This document shows positions 1 to 15,000 of a stretch of 64,000 bases of DNA, one piece after another. The stretch covers positions 879,473 to 943,472 of the forward strand of contig VWZL01000658.1 of assembly GCA_013396915.1 (NCBI GenBank), given 5' to 3'. This DNA comes from Stercorarius parasiticus (lineage: Eukaryota; Chordata; Aves; Charadriiformes; Stercorariidae). Each line of letters starts with the position of its first letter. Position 1 is the stretch's first letter. The notes under the pieces are model-generated. The model was not told the DNA's origin. It ran no database searches and saw nothing but the letters and a program-made list of their open reading frames with translations. Both the position numbers and the translations under genes were made by a program.

Positions 1-3000
1 CTTCTGAATTCGGTTTGAGCTTTCTAGTGCCCTGCCTGCATACAGTTGAAGTTTCATGGCAAGGCAGAGATTTTTCTCTGAATTAAAAATTGTGTTGCCT
101 CATCTGCAGTCTCTGCGGTCATATTTCGTGGTGATGATGAAAACCCGAGCAATCTGTGGTTAACAATTTTTGTACATCACCCGACATGAAGGAATTGATC
201 TCTCTTTTATTCTTCAAAACTTTTAAATCACCTGGTTATACCTCAATTAAAAAGGTGAGTGAGAACAAATATGGCATCTTCTGTTTCTGAAATGGCTTTG
301 TCAGCTGTGCAGAAGATGAAGCTGTGCCAGGGTTTTAGTTGGTCTTTTAGGTAAAAAAGCATTTGAAAAAAGACAAGGATTTTCTTATTTCATGCTGCTG
401 CTGGTTTGTTTTTTTTTTTCTGGCAGTCCTGGATTTAGAGTATCCTGTGCAAAGTGGAGAGAACAGAAAACTAGGTGGTGGAAGAGCCACTTAAAGGGGA
501 GAGGGCAAAGAATTTGCAGGGAGTGTGTTCCTGTTTGGGTGCATGTGTATGTTTTATATATATGTAGAACATATATACATACATACAAATTTAAAGCAGC
601 ACTGATGCTTGTTAGGTACTCTAAATGATTTTGAGCAAACTGCATAGGTACAGGGTTTCTGTTACCATTTAAGATAATAAGCATACCTGGTTTTCTCCTG
701 AGAGTATTGTGAGATTCGATGTTTTTCATAAATCAAGCCCATTAGGTGAAAGATGGAAAAATAGTTCCAAAGATAGGAGAGTCCTGCCAATTGCTGTTCT
801 GGACTTCATTACTTTTCAGTTGGTCTCTGACACAACACTACACTAGCTACTTTAGACAAAGCTGCAGGAAGCCTTACAATTAACTCTCTTGAAGCTACCT
901 TCATACAGGAAACTGAAACAAAAATGTCTACCCTTGATGTTTTCACACTTTTTGGAGGGGAGCATTGAAGTGATGTGTAAAAAATCTCTGATGCTCTACC
1001 TGTTGTTCCAGCAATAGCTTGTTTGGTCATTGAGGTTATCACCAAAACTCTTTCCCCTGCATTTGGAACAGCTGTAAAGCTGTGTTGTATTTTCCTCTTT
1101 TGGCAGAAACTTTTTCAGGTAGCTTTCTAAACTTAGAAAAAAGCAGGTTCTTTTCTTTAGCGGACTCAAAAAATAAAAAAAAAAAAGGTAGCTTGAGAAA
1201 TCCAGGAATTTATGAAGTTTATCTACTGCCTGATGGACTGAAACCATAGTTCCACGTATGTTTTTTGACAGTAATATTGGCTGAAGCATCTTCCATGTCT
1301 GGTGATTGGTTCATGTCCTCTCCATTGCAGTGGCACAAATGTTTGGGCTGCTGCATGGTAGGCCTGACTGGGGAAATGATGCAGCAGCGTGAGGGGTGGG
1401 GAGCCTGATTATTTTTCACCTGGATCATTCCCTCCCCTGTTTGCTGCATGGTTGCACAGTATCCCTACCAGCATAATTAGGGGAAGGGACGGGTCTGGAA
1501 TGAGCAGGAAGATAAGGGCAGCTCAAACAGCAGTGCTGCTAAATGAGAAAATGCAGCCTACGTTTTAAATTTTTTAAATTATTGCTGTGTTTTATAACTA
1601 AGCTGGATGGCATAGATCCTGTTCTGGTTCTTCTTGCTGCAGTGCTGGATCATTTAGCCAAATTTAAGTTTTCATGTGTGCCAAATGTGAGCAAATGAAC
1701 ATGAGCAGCAGCTGATCCCAAATTTCAATATCATGTATACATACTGTTTATTGTGCTACTTATTTACTTGGCTTAAACACCTTTTGTGTGCTTTTTTCCA
1801 CTTCCTCAGTCCTGTTCTCACGTGTTTTGTTCTAACTTCTAATCTCCCGTCACCATTCTCTGCAGCTCTTTGCTGCAATCTTAATCATCTCTCCAGCAAC
1901 TCTGCAACCTCCTGTGACATTTTGGCTCCAACATTACCTGCATTTCTCTGATAGATGCTACCCTAAATCTTCTCTCGTTCTCTGCTGTTATTCCAATATC
2001 AATTAGATTTTGATTTCTCTTGCACCTTTTCCTAGGATTTGAATGTAAAATCTCATCTAGCTTACCTTTTATAACCCATGGAGTAATGGATGGGAAGCAT
2101 TATTTTCGTGCCTTTTTTTGATGACTCTTCCTCTGGCTCTGTGTAGCTGGCTCAGCCTCAAACTCTGCTGGTGCCTGTCCGTTCCCCCAAGTGACATGCA
2201 GTATGAGCAGGGCTTGTAAATTTATGCCTTTATAGATTGCAGAGAGCTTTCTCTTGGGGAAAAAAAAAAGCCTAGGGCATTACTATAGAAGTAGGACCCC
2301 TGCCCCTCTTCCTGAAACTCATCCAAATTTTTCTCTTTTGCGCTGATAGGAAAATTCTAGGAGATACCAAGGGAGGGAAGATGTAAAAAAGGGCACCGTG
2401 TACTAATGCCACAGCATAATACTAATAGAAGCCTGTTGCTGTGGTTTCATCTGATAGAACTGTATGTGGCTGTTAAGAGACAGGCACCTTATTCTTTCCT
2501 TCTCTTCTGCTCCTCGTTGTGTGGTGTTTGGCCATCCCTTGCATTGCTGTAGTGTTGATTGTGTGTAAAATCTAATGAGCCAGGTGAAATCACTAACCTA
2601 GGAGAAAACTGTGGTTTTTTTGTTAGGCTAGTTTTTTGCTGTGTGAGTGAGCTGAATTGGTTAGTGATTGAGATGCTGTTAGCACCAGCACGGGGCCAAA
2701 TTCGCAGGGAGACTGTAGGGAAAGGAAGGGGGGACACACAGCTTTCTCCCTTCAGCATCAGAGATCTGGGTCAGCAGATGACCGGTCCTGGGGAACTGCA
2801 GCATTCCATGATTCAGAGTGAAAGCAGGAAGAGTCAGGCTCTGTCCATGGTGATCAGAGCCACATCCGTCTGTTTGTCCTCACGGCTAGGGAGGCTATGG
2901 CACAGCAAGTTTCTCAGTTGAAGAAAAATAAAAAAAAAAAACCAAGAGGAAAGTTTCCCTCTTTTGAAAGCCTGGTGACAGCTGTGTGGTTGAACTAGTT

Positions 3001-6000
3001 ACTCCTTATCAGAGGCAGGTTTCAGTCTTCTCAAGACTGTCAGTTGGCCCAAGGAGCCTGGATGGTGACCTCGCTTTAGTTTCGCTATTACTACAAACTG
3101 ATAGATACCTTAGCCTGTCTGCCTGAATTTAAAATAATAATTGTGGCTGAAACTACTAGGATGAAAGTTGTAGCGTAAGGTCAATGTGGCATATATTACC
3201 GCACACGTTATCCTGGGCTGGGTAGAGGAAGAAGTATGTTACCTGCTGCAGACAATTGCTTTGTCAGTCATGTGGCTGTTTGAAAAATGTGTCTCTGCCC
3301 AATCCTCAGAAAGATAATGTTGACTATATAAAAAATATTTGTCCTGTTTCCGGCCTCCCACTCTTAAGCAGAGTCATCAGTAATAGAAGAATAATCAAAT
3401 TACAGAATATAGATTTCTTTTCTTCAGCATCTGTGTTGACTTCCCGCAGTCTTATGACACATGTACCCATGACTTGATCTACTTTGTTTTCATTGGCAGG
3501 CCTGGCTGCAGCAGGGTAGACTCTGCTCCACCTTCCCTGTTCCTGCTCCTGTGCCAGTAGCACCAGTACGGCTGTTTGTCAGGCAGTGACGTGAACTGGA
3601 TTGGAAAACTGGCCCAGGATAAAAATAAGTCACGTTTTCTGTCTGTAGTGCAAATGGGTTGGCCAGTCCCATTTACTACACAGCCTCACAGCCAGCTGTA
3701 AAGGTGTAAATAAGAAAGGATGTGGAGGAAAGCAGAGCCTGAGCTGGCAGTGCTGCCAGCAGATATACTTGTAAGACTGTAGTTTGCAGAAAGCAAGATT
3801 TTCTTTTGTGTGCGACACACTGATGCAAAACACAGATCCTGTTTCCTTTTCTGTCCCTTTCTGGTTCATCAGTGGCTCCCGTTGCTTACTCAAGGTCGTC
3901 GTTCTGACCTTCAGTGTTACCACCAAGACACATCTTTGTTCACTGGAGACAGCTGTGTTGCCCACAGGTAATGCTGGTCTTAAACTCCAGTTCAGTGTTT
4001 GAGAACCAAGATAAATTATTCTCTGTTCTGGAGATGACACTTTTGCAGAGTAGATCTGCCTGGAAAGCATGTGAGGTATCTTTCTCATTTAAGAAGCTTT
4101 CCTGCACCGTCTGGGAACATGTAGGAAAATATAAAAATACATGAAAAATAAACCAAAATCCACTCAGTTGATAATATTAGTCAAAATTATTTTACTACAA
4201 GATTTGGTCACTGTTTCATTTCGGTTGATTTTTAGATAGAGGGTGGGCCATAGATTTAATTTTGATGCATTAAGCAAGATAATGTGTCTGCTGTTGCTTC
4301 AAGACTAGTGGTAATTGACCAAGCAACGATGACTGCAATATAGCTAGTAAAGCCAGAGCAATTTTAGGATTTAAAATATTTCCAAGTCTGAGCTATGGCT
4401 TAAGCCCCAAATCTTTTGGTTTTAATGTTGCAGTAAATTTTGTGAAAAGGATGCATTCAGAAGTTGGACAAGGGCAAGGTTTGTGAGGAAGTGCTGTTTT
4501 TCTTGTGCATACCTGGGCATACTCTACTGTAGCACTCCAACTGCAGAAAGAATTGAAAAGTTTTCACTTACTTGAGAGCGTTGCAGCAAAAAGTACTCTA
4601 TACTGCCTGTTAAGAAAGAAACAAAGCTATTAACTCATAAGAGAAAGTACGCTGCTTGTACAGATACAGGTTATTTTGAATTTGTTTTAGACATTTGACT
4701 TTATATCTGGTAATTGTCAGCTTTGTATGAATAATTCAGTCTGTCTGACTTTCAGATGACCAGCTCTAAAGGTAATCTCTCAATAAAACCGTGAAAGCAT
4801 TGGTCTGAGACATCCATTTTGTTGTGTTTTCTTTCTGAACTGATCAGAAGGGTTGTATTTTTAAAATAAGACTTTCCAATATTTACCAAATTATATAACT
4901 TCATGCTCTTATACTATGGGTTGAACTCTAGAAATACCACATTCCAGTACATTCCAGGCATTAAACAGAATGAGCAGTGTTTTAATAGCTTCTGCTTATA
5001 AAGCTTGCAGCGTAAATATATGAAGTGGCATTTTTAATGAATTAATCCTTTAGCCACTGACATTCAGAAGTGGGTTAGAACCATCAGCAGTGGAGCTTCC
5101 CTTCTTGCCAACAGACAGAATCTCAGCACAGACACAAATTCCACCTAAGACTTTCTTGTCAAGTTTAACTATGCTGCTGGTAATACCTAAAACTCCATGC
5201 TTGCCCTGAATTTCTTAATTGGTTTGATAGTTCTCTGGAACAGAAGAATGATATGAAAACAAGTGTGATCTGTATCACTTTGGTATTCCAACATTTGACA
5301 CCTTTCAATATGCAGTATTTTGCAGTGACCTATACTGTTCAGATCTCAGGCTCTTTTTTTTTTTAATTTTTACATGAACAAAACAAATGGATGATGAAAT
5401 TCAGATACCTAATTTAACATTTTAGACCAAACAAAGAACTTCAAATACTAACAGTTGCCCTCCCTCATTATAGGATGGGAAAGGAAACATTATTGATGGG
5501 AAAGTCCCTGAATTTCTGGGACTTTCCAGAAGGTTAAGTTTCAAAATATAAATTTACATTCATATTACATTAGAATGTCATCTTTAATCAGTGTAATCTC
5601 TAGGAACCTTCAGTCCAGTCTTACAGTACGCTATTCTGATAAATGTGACTTGTCTGTTAATATTTTCACACTGTAAAATTAACAGAGACTCTGGAAACAA
5701 ATTACTTGGGAATGGAAAGAGTTCAGGTAATAATAGCCATGTTTACATGGTTATCTGTCTTTATCACATTCCTGCATATGCTTTCATTAAATCATACCAG
5801 GTATGTAATTTAAATTATTACAATTTTTGAAACACCTATATAGAGGTGATTCCTTTTTCTGTTGCAGGTGTAAGGATACTGTGTGTTGTATTCTTGGCCC
5901 TTGGGCTTGGAGCACTCAAGTTAACCAGACTGATGTGAGTCTGTGTAATGCTCTGGGTTGTTTGGGGTTTTTTTAGTAAGTTGTTCCTGATCTGCCCTGA

Positions 6001-9000
6001 GCACCAAGAGGGAGCTACGTGATCTTCTGTATAATTTCAAAGTAGCTTTAGTTTTGTTCACTTAAGCATTTGTCATGGACCCAGTGACTGAGACTATGCA
6101 GACATACATACAGCAAAGCCTGTGCAGGAGCCACTGTTACTAAATACCCTCGTCTTAACAACATCGTCTTCCCACTTCACTCTGTCTAGGAGAGTAGCTC
6201 CATTCAGCAGTCAGTCATAAGTCCTGTAGTTGTTTGCTGGGAACAAGTTTCAGTAGATTCTTCACCTTGGAGATAACCATTTCTTTAATTCAAATGTGTG
6301 TAGAGTCGCTCCCTACAGAGCTGAACACTGCCCCAGGTATTGCAGCAGTTCCTCCAGCTGATGCCTCTGACCTGGGATGTTTAAAGGTTGCTTGGCACAT
6401 GGACAAAGATCCTTACAACATGTCAAAAAGTTGTGAAATATTTCATGCAGCATTTAGGTGGGTCGTCTTCTGCCAGAATGAATGATGGGGCAGTAAAAGG
6501 CCACAAGACACAGAAATGCATATGGAGGAGAACAAATATGATCCATCTGAATGACTCTGCAAGTCAAGTGGAAATCTCAAGTCCTGACAGGTCTGTCCAG
6601 TGGAAAAAAGGAACACACACACCTTCTTAGGTGGATCTTAACCTTTCTAACTTGGCATCATTTTCTGCTCCAAATACTCCTTTCATTGTTGGTAGGGACA
6701 CAGTCCTCTTTTCTAACATCATCTCCCGTTTTCGCGCTGTCACAGGGGAAGGAGAAGGTCTCTGTCCACTTGCAAAATTAGCTTTCTTTTCTGTCACTCT
6801 GGACTGCCTTAGCTCTTCCCCTGGGACACCTTCACATGCCAATATTTGCTATGAAAGAAGGTAGCCCAAAATGTTCTGCTTGTTGACCAGCCACAGCAGG
6901 ATAAAGTATTTATTTGGCATATCTAGATAGCCGGGTGGTACCAGAGCACTGTTTCCAACTTGCTCACTGTGCCAGCCAGGTACAACCTACCTCCTTACGC
7001 AGGGGTCGCGTAGGTGGTGTAGCATGGTGCTGAGCCCAAGCTAACAACCCCTACTAAGAGGTAGGGTGTACCAGCTTGGGCACAGGGCCTCGTTAGCAGA
7101 ACAGAGATGTTAGTCCATTGTACCCGTTGCCATACTCAAATTACTTGTGTTCAGGCTGCATCAATACACCCTATGTCTTTTAGGTGGATGGTGTTTCACG
7201 TCCAGCAAACTTTCACCACAGGATGAACAAGTTCCATCCCTACCTTGCCATGTGGGATGCCCGCTGTTTGCAGAAGTGGGCACCGTTGGTGAGCTGCAGC
7301 ATCCAGTAGAATCACGGGGGCTCCCTTTTGGAGGCAGACAGACAGACACACACACGTTACCACACTGGTCTTAGTACAGATGTAGTCCTATCTTCCTTTT
7401 TTTATTTTTAAACCTGCCATCAGACTAGTGCATGGTCACAGTTTAGCACTGAGATTGGAAGTGCAAATAGAAGTGATTGGCTTCATGTCACTGCAGTCAG
7501 TTGCGGTGGGAGGTCGGCTTCACATCTCATGGAGTCATTTATTTCTCAGGTCTCCACTCGCTGCTGTTCCAGTCAAAGGCAAAATTTGACAAGGCCTAGA
7601 AATCAAACCTCATCATAAGTGGCTATGCTGATTATTAATTTGCTAGGCCTGTAGGAAATTCTCTAGCAAAGAGCTTGTTCCTAGAGTTCGTGATGAATTC
7701 AGTGGGAGCAATAGCTCCTAGACGCTGTCATAAAAAAGTCATCCAATGCCCATATTTCATCTTGTGTTAAAGATGTCTGTGTACAAATGATACTGTTCAG
7801 ATACATTGTTGTGATAATTTTTATTAAGTAACCAGCAGCTACACTACAGATGGCAAAGTGACCCACAGTACTTTCTGCAGACAGGTGGAGAAGAGAGGCC
7901 TGTATTTTGACAATTTCGCGTCGTTTCATTTTTTGTGAAAGGAAAGCTTGTTTCTACAGTTAGTAGGAATTGCAAGAAATCAGCATAGGTTGAAAATTAG
8001 GTGCTTTTTGTGTTCTAAAAATAATGCCAGAGAAAAGATGGTAAGCTGTAGTAAAGTGCGGTCAGCTTGTATGTAAATGCACTGCATAAATATAATATTG
8101 GCAACAAAAGTGTAAGAGCTACAAAGTGTGCTGAATTCTCAGAAACAAGCAAGTTCTCATGAAGTCTCTGTGAACAGATTGTATATACTGCCCAGGACAT
8201 CCTTAAAAATCTATATTTTCTTTAAATTTCAGTTTGCAGACATCTTTTGGGGTGTTTTGGGGTGGGTTTTTTTCTACGCATGTTCACTAATGGTGTTTAT
8301 AAGTAGTTCTCACAATTCTGTCACATGTTAAGGATCACAGACATAAAGCATGTGAATTAGTCTTTTAATACCCTAAGTGCATTCAATATGAGGACAGAGC
8401 ATTTATAAATAGAATGTATTTATGGATTATGTTTTCAATAACAATAATAGTTACTCAATGACTTTGTAACCTTTCTGGGATTTGTTTTGATGTTTTGTCT
8501 AAGTGAAGTCTGGTAGCATTTTGGGGGAATTTGTGAATGCAAAAGGGATAAGACGGTGGGGAGGCATTTGTTTGGTTTTCATTGTTAATGCCTTAGGAAA
8601 TGCTTGCTCTGGTCTCTCCCCTTGGGCTCTTCTACCAGGCTCTTTGCAGACCTATCCCAAATATTAGATAAGGTTAGGAAAAAGTTTTTTTAAAAACATA
8701 TATATTATCAGTAGGATTAAAATATGTAGTTTTGGGGGGTTTTAAGCTGTGCAGGAGGGTTCACCCTTACATTTAGTGCCCAGTTCACAGTCTTTAAGGG
8801 AAAGGTTGTAATTCAGTTAGGTCCCTTGATTCTATATTGAGCAAGAAAAGGCAGTATAGGTTAAACTTGAACTAAATTATGTGCGTGTACCAAGTGCTTG
8901 CTGCTGGATACTCTTGTATTTATTTGTTCATAGAATCTGTGATACAAGAAATAAATTGCTGTTAGTTGCTATCAGAGTCTCTTTTCCCTTTAAAAACCTT

Positions 9001-12000
9001 GTGAGCAGAAAGACTAGATACTAGTACAATGCCAAGAGCGTGGAGTTAAATCAGGAAGATCCAGCAGTGACAAGTGTTTAAGAAACTTTCACTCACACAC
9101 CTTACCTGCGCATACTGATTCACCATCTGCCTGGTAAATGTCAGCTTTCTTCTGTCATGCGAACAGAAAACAAAAATGTAGAGGAGATGGCTGATTGGGG
9201 TGCTCGCCACTGTAGCTGTGAGATTAAGATTTTTGGTCTCCTGCTCTTGTTTTCAAGTCTGCCACTGCTTTTTCTTTAGTGAAAGGGAAATTGAGCATGC
9301 GACACAAGTAATTTGTTCCAATATTTTCGTCATTTACATATCTAAATCTGTTAAGTGTGAGAAATTTTCACTGACTTTGGAAGTGCAGCTACAACCGCAC
9401 TGGAAGTTTTGTTGGAAAAGTCATGAGCCAGAAAAGTTTGTTAGGCATAATCAGGACTCTTGGTTGCATTTCTTCTGTGATCTGTATGAAAATACTACAT
9501 TGTTTGCCTCTCTTGCATTGGCTGTTACAGCATGTATTCAGTCAGCAAAGAGTTTTCAGACACTTCTCCCAGTGTCATATTGAGGGAGACAGAAGTGGGA
9601 CTACAGGTATTACGTTCAGCTGATGGTCTGATTCTGCTTTGTGCAAGATCTCTTTACAGTGAGATTCAATTTTTCTTGTAAGTTAAAGATCAAGTATTTT
9701 AACTTCAGTGACAAGAAGAATTTTTCCAGCTTTTTATTCCTCAGTTTGCCTGGCAGATTGCTGTGTGTCAGTGCAAATGATCTGAAGACTCTTCTCCATT
9801 TCTTGGCGGTTTCAGTGGAGTTGGTTGTTGAGGCCAGTCTTTTACTTCTGCCTCCACTCGATTTGCCCGGCTCTTACGCTGCCCTGACCCAGAAGCTGGT
9901 GTGACCATGTCGTGAACCCCTTCAGAGAAGTAGTAAAAAGTAGATTTAATACGAAGCAGCAAACATTGGTTGTGTTCACAGTATGGCACACAGTCTTGTC
10001 ACCCTGAGGAGAGGGCAGGAAGAGAAAATACCCATGGGGCAGCGGCAGGGGCAGTGCCAGCTTGGGATGACAGAGCAGCTCTGGTGTAAATTGCAATTCC
10101 TGTGCCAACCCACTGCAGTCATTAGTGACAGAGAGAGATAATTATGGGCCTGTCTTGTCCTGTTGAGCATTTGTTACTGGTTATTTGAAGTCCCATGTGT
10201 TAGCTGTAAATAAAATTATTTTTCTCTGAACACTTTCAGTCTGGCAGCCATTGAATGGAGTTCATAAAGTGACTGTTGAGCCATGGCTGAAAGGGCTGCC
10301 GCGCTGCAAGGTGACAGTGGAAACGTTTACAGATTTCATGGGAATGTTCTCAGTACTTACAGTGGAAAGGTGAAAGCAAATAATAGCATACATGAGTGGT
10401 GTTTGATGACCTTCTCAGTGCTTTCACGGTGGATCTGTGGCTTTATAAAGCCACATATATTAAATACGGGGTGAGCTGAATTCCTGGAACTTTGGATGGT
10501 GGAGCTGTAGTTGCTTCCTTGAGCAATCGTACTGGCACACCTGCTATGAATAAATCCAAATACAGGGCTTGAGAAACAGGCATTGCCTCAGTTTCCCCTC
10601 CCTCATCCCCCTCGCTGCTCCGGCCCTTTGCTGCCATGAGCCGCGGGGTGGCTGAATATTGAACTGGATCAGGGACCTGATGTGGCAGTAGAGGTGGCCT
10701 CTGCAGGTGGTGGCTGGAGCAATGTCTGCCTGGATGTGGCACAGGGCGGGCTCAAAATGGCCATAGATTTGTTGAGTCTCTGTTCTGCACTGGTTTTGGA
10801 GGCTGTCGTGCTGTTCTTCAAAATCTGTGTGTGTACTTTAATAAAACAAAACCAGAAGTCATCATCTAGGCTGTGGAGGGGAAGGGGACTTCAAAGTGCG
10901 TCACTTGGTAAAGCCATGCTTGCTTGTGAGCAGTCAGTTGCAGTACATCTGACGTGTAAAGCGAACCGTGTTGCCTCAAGGTGTAGTTGTATTGTATGGC
11001 CAATAACTGTCAGCATAAGCATTGACTGATAACAGTGAATTGTCACCACAATGTTACTAAAGAGAAAGAAAAGAAAAGCATGCAGGGAGAAGTAGTATGT
11101 TTTATTGTGGCAGCTGGTACAACTGAAAAGTACAGAAAGCTTTGGGGTATTCAGGACCTTCATGTACGAAAAGCGGATGGAAAGTTCTATCTGCTGTAAC
11201 AGCCACAGTGAGGTATTTTGGTTCTGGGATTTAGTGGTGTTTGGGAAAAGACCTCCACCTTCTTTTCTTCAGTCCATCCTGGGAAACAAAAAGCAGCCTT
11301 GTCTGTGGAGCAGGAGAGCTCTATGGTTCATGTGAGCAAGGAGAAACCAAGGAGCAGAGCCTGATGTTCAGGAAAGATGCTGGCATTCATGAGGATATTT
11401 GGGGTAGGAGATAGAAAAAGGAGAAAGCAAGATATGCCAGGGAGACCACAGACGTGGCAAGCTGTGAGAAGACAGAATTGTCTTCCTGGCTCTGTAAGGA
11501 GTGGGAGAGGCAGTAACTCTGCTCATGCTCTGAATACACAGCATTGATGCTCACTTTAAATAACAGAGATCACAGGAGTTACCATTATCTGTAGCACACC
11601 TAGTTCAGCATCCTGTCTTTTAAGATACTGAAGATCAGTAGGCACCTCAAAAGACTACTGGAACCTGCAAGAATGTGGCATAATTTTCCCCCCTCATGAA
11701 AGTATTTGAATTTTTAAGGATTAGAGATTGATTTAAATCTCATGAGGTTTTATCTTCCTTTCAGTTCTGCACTACTTTTGGTATGAAATAACCACACTAA
11801 TTCTGGATATTCTTGGGTATTCTTGTAATCCGTGTGCATGTCTAACCCCTGTTTGAATCCTGATAAATTGCTTATCAGCATCAGTGCTCTATTTGTGCAG
11901 TACATAAAGTGTGAAATTTCATATTTTTAACAGATATTTTTAAATTTGTCACCTTTCAGCTTCACTGTTCTTATAATCAGACAGCGCATGTTTCTAATTT

Positions 12001-15000
12001 ACTTACCCTGTTACTAATTTAAATATATATTTTTAGTGTTTGAAGCATTTCTCTCTTTTGTGGGGAAAATATTACAATTCTATCCAGTCTCTTCATACAA
12101 CAGGTTTTCATTGCCACAAATGCTTGCTTTCTCTGAACACGCAGATTCCACAGAACCCATTTTTAACATGGGCTCCCAACCTCTGCACTGTAATCCAGCT
12201 GATATATAGGGTCCCTCTATACAAATATGATTTTTAAAGATTACCCTGTCTCTCATTACTGTTGCAGTCTACCACTTCAGCTTTTCTTGTCACAGATGCA
12301 TGTTAAGCAGAAATCTGAAGTGAACTGTCTGCAGTAGTGCCCTGGCCCCCTTTCCAAGGTTATGCAACTAACGAGACAGGTTTATTTGGATTTTTCTACA
12401 GTGTGTGTAGTTCAATTTCTCTTTCTTCTGCAACTCTTTGTATTTATTAGCATCCGTCTTCTGTTGCCATGCTTGGTGTAAATTCAGCTAGTACAGTTAG
12501 TTATCTTCTGCTGAACTTCTTTCTCCCAGTCCTCATTTGGCTAAAAACAAATCATTGTGTGTCAGCTAAACGTTTCACTATTTGGCTCTTCACCTCCGGA
12601 GTTTCAGATCATTAGTATGTATGTTGTTAAGAAAGTATCAATAAGTATAATACTAGCTCTTTTGAACTAATAAAGACAATTGTGTATTACATAAAAGTCA
12701 CGAGTTAAACCGTCTCTAACCAGGTAATCTCATCAGCTTTCTTCACCTGTGTTCAGAGTTCATAGCTGGGGTGTTTTAGGCAAGTGGGCTCTGGTTTTCC
12801 AGCTCTGGTTGTTAATAGCTGACTGTTTTTTTCAGTTAGTTTCATTTAGAATACTTGTTTCAAGATGAACTACAGCAATTGCTAATTTTTTTCTCAAAAT
12901 GAGGGTGTGTGTCCTCTCCTGACAAGATGGAAAGCAGCCTGGAAACAGGGAGGAATAAGAAGGTGTGCTCCCGTATGCCTTCCCTGCTCTGGACACTTGT
13001 TCCCCACCAGGACATTTTCAGATCCCCGCCTCCATTTGAGAAGTCCTGGTGTGGTGGTTGCCAGGGAAATCAGTGCCAGGGAGATGGGGTGGGCAATTCG
13101 GAACGGGGCAGGAGGAGCAAAGGGATGGGGTGGCAGGGTGAACCTGAGCACCCACAAGAGCAGAGAGACGCTGGGGTACCCGTCAGCAAGGTTTGTCTAG
13201 ACTAGGGGTATAGAGAGCTTAGAAAGGAGGTGTAGGATTGGCATTCGTTTGTATGTGTGGGGAGGTTAAGGGTTCAAACCAAACATCATTTCATCTGTTA
13301 CATTGCAGGAACTAATAGGAATTGACAACGTTAATTTCAGCCATCATGGTCTTATCTGTACACACAACTTCAATACTTACTATGTTGTAGGTGCCTGGTC
13401 TTGTATATCTTCACAACTTTAATCATACCATAGGTTAAAGCAAACATGAAGCAATGTAGTAATCAGTGTATCTGGAATATGATGTCATGATGCTCAAAAA
13501 TCTGATTCTATCTTTTTCTCACAAGTTACTGTGAAAGGTAGTAGTGAAGATGTTAGAATACAAACACTGTCATGTATAAGTGCAAGGTAAATTGAACCAA
13601 ATTCAAGAGTACTTAGAACTTGCAAATAACACAAGACTAAGAGCTTGTGCAAAAAACTACAAGTCACATTGGAAACTTGCTGTGTCAAGATGTAAATGTT
13701 GCAGGCAGCTTCCTGCATTGCTTGGTGCTTACTGTGTGTTATGAGGAAGTTCCTTTTAGGTGTTTGCAAGTCATGTTAAGAATTTGATTTCCGAAATGTT
13801 GGTGTTGTAGAGGAGGCAGCACCTCAAACAGTTAATGCTTTTGCTGATTACATATGCAAAAGATGATGCAAGTGTGGAAACCAAGCTTGTAAAATCGGAG
13901 GTCCTTTGCTGAATAGTGTGTGAGAGGATTGAAAATTCTTCTTAGGAAAGCACAGCATTTATCAGCAGGAATTTGGCAACATCTACGTTTGCGAACATTG
14001 CTAAATACCTGATTCAAGAGATTCCTCACTTACACATTTCTACTTACACATCTACACTTACACATCTATTTCTAATACCATTTGTATAGCAATTGACTCC
14101 ATACTGGAGTCACAATTTCTATCAGCAAACAAAAGCATTGCTAGTTTTGCGGCTTACTTTAATTTGTACCTGGGAAATTGTTTGTTAAAGTTCTTTTCAG
14201 GTACTTGGCTGGGAGATGTTGCTGATGCAAAAAGATCTGCTCCTGAAATGTTTCCGATGATGATTCCAGTCTTTTGACTGGAGTCACTATGATACGTGCA
14301 TAGGAATTGGGAAAAAGTTGTTGATTTGCTTGCCTTGGACAAACTGGCTGATACTCGCCAAAACGTGTTAAAACTAGGTACCTCCTTAAAAATTATAAAA
14401 ATCAAAGGGAAAGCTATGGTAGTCTGGCTTGTAGTTTGCACTTTTGAAAATGCAGAATACTCCAAAAAAAATTGAGCATGTAACATGCAGGACTGAGACT
14501 GTTAAAATATAACTCGTGTGTTAAAGTTGGGATGGAAAAGCACTTAAACTGTTGTCATTAATGAAGTCTCTAAGAACTGTTGGTAATGTATGCTGCAAAT
14601 AGTAATAGTGCCTGGGTTTTCTTTTGTGCTTTCTGGAAGATGAAATGCAACATGGAGAAGACTTAGTAGGAAAGAATCGGGTTATTATATTTGCATGGAC
14701 ACGGGCTATTCTTGAAATTCTTGTAAAATGTAGTGTCTCGACTACTTAAAATGCAGTGAGTTTACAATTAATTTCTTTCATGGCCAGTTTACCAATATAT
14801 ACATATAGGTAGAGTATTGTTTATCTGTGAGCATTTGTCGGACTAATACCTGGTTTATGTGTGACAAAAATCATGGCGACAGGGAGAGGTATAACAAAAT
14901 TCCAGGTGCTTAGAAGAATTTAATTTGCTTTTTCCAAAAATTTATATGCTTTCTTTCATTGTTTGTTTTTAAGGAAAACCATGTTTACTTCTTTTCCTTC

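Noticed and set aside
3587..3594. TGACGTGA, CRE-like half site in the CREB1 upstream region
   Set aside because: An isolated short motif without promoter features; expected by chance in 64 kb.
3630..4088. 152-codon minus-strand open frame
   Set aside because: No family recognised and composition like the surrounding intron; overlapped by open frames on the other strand.
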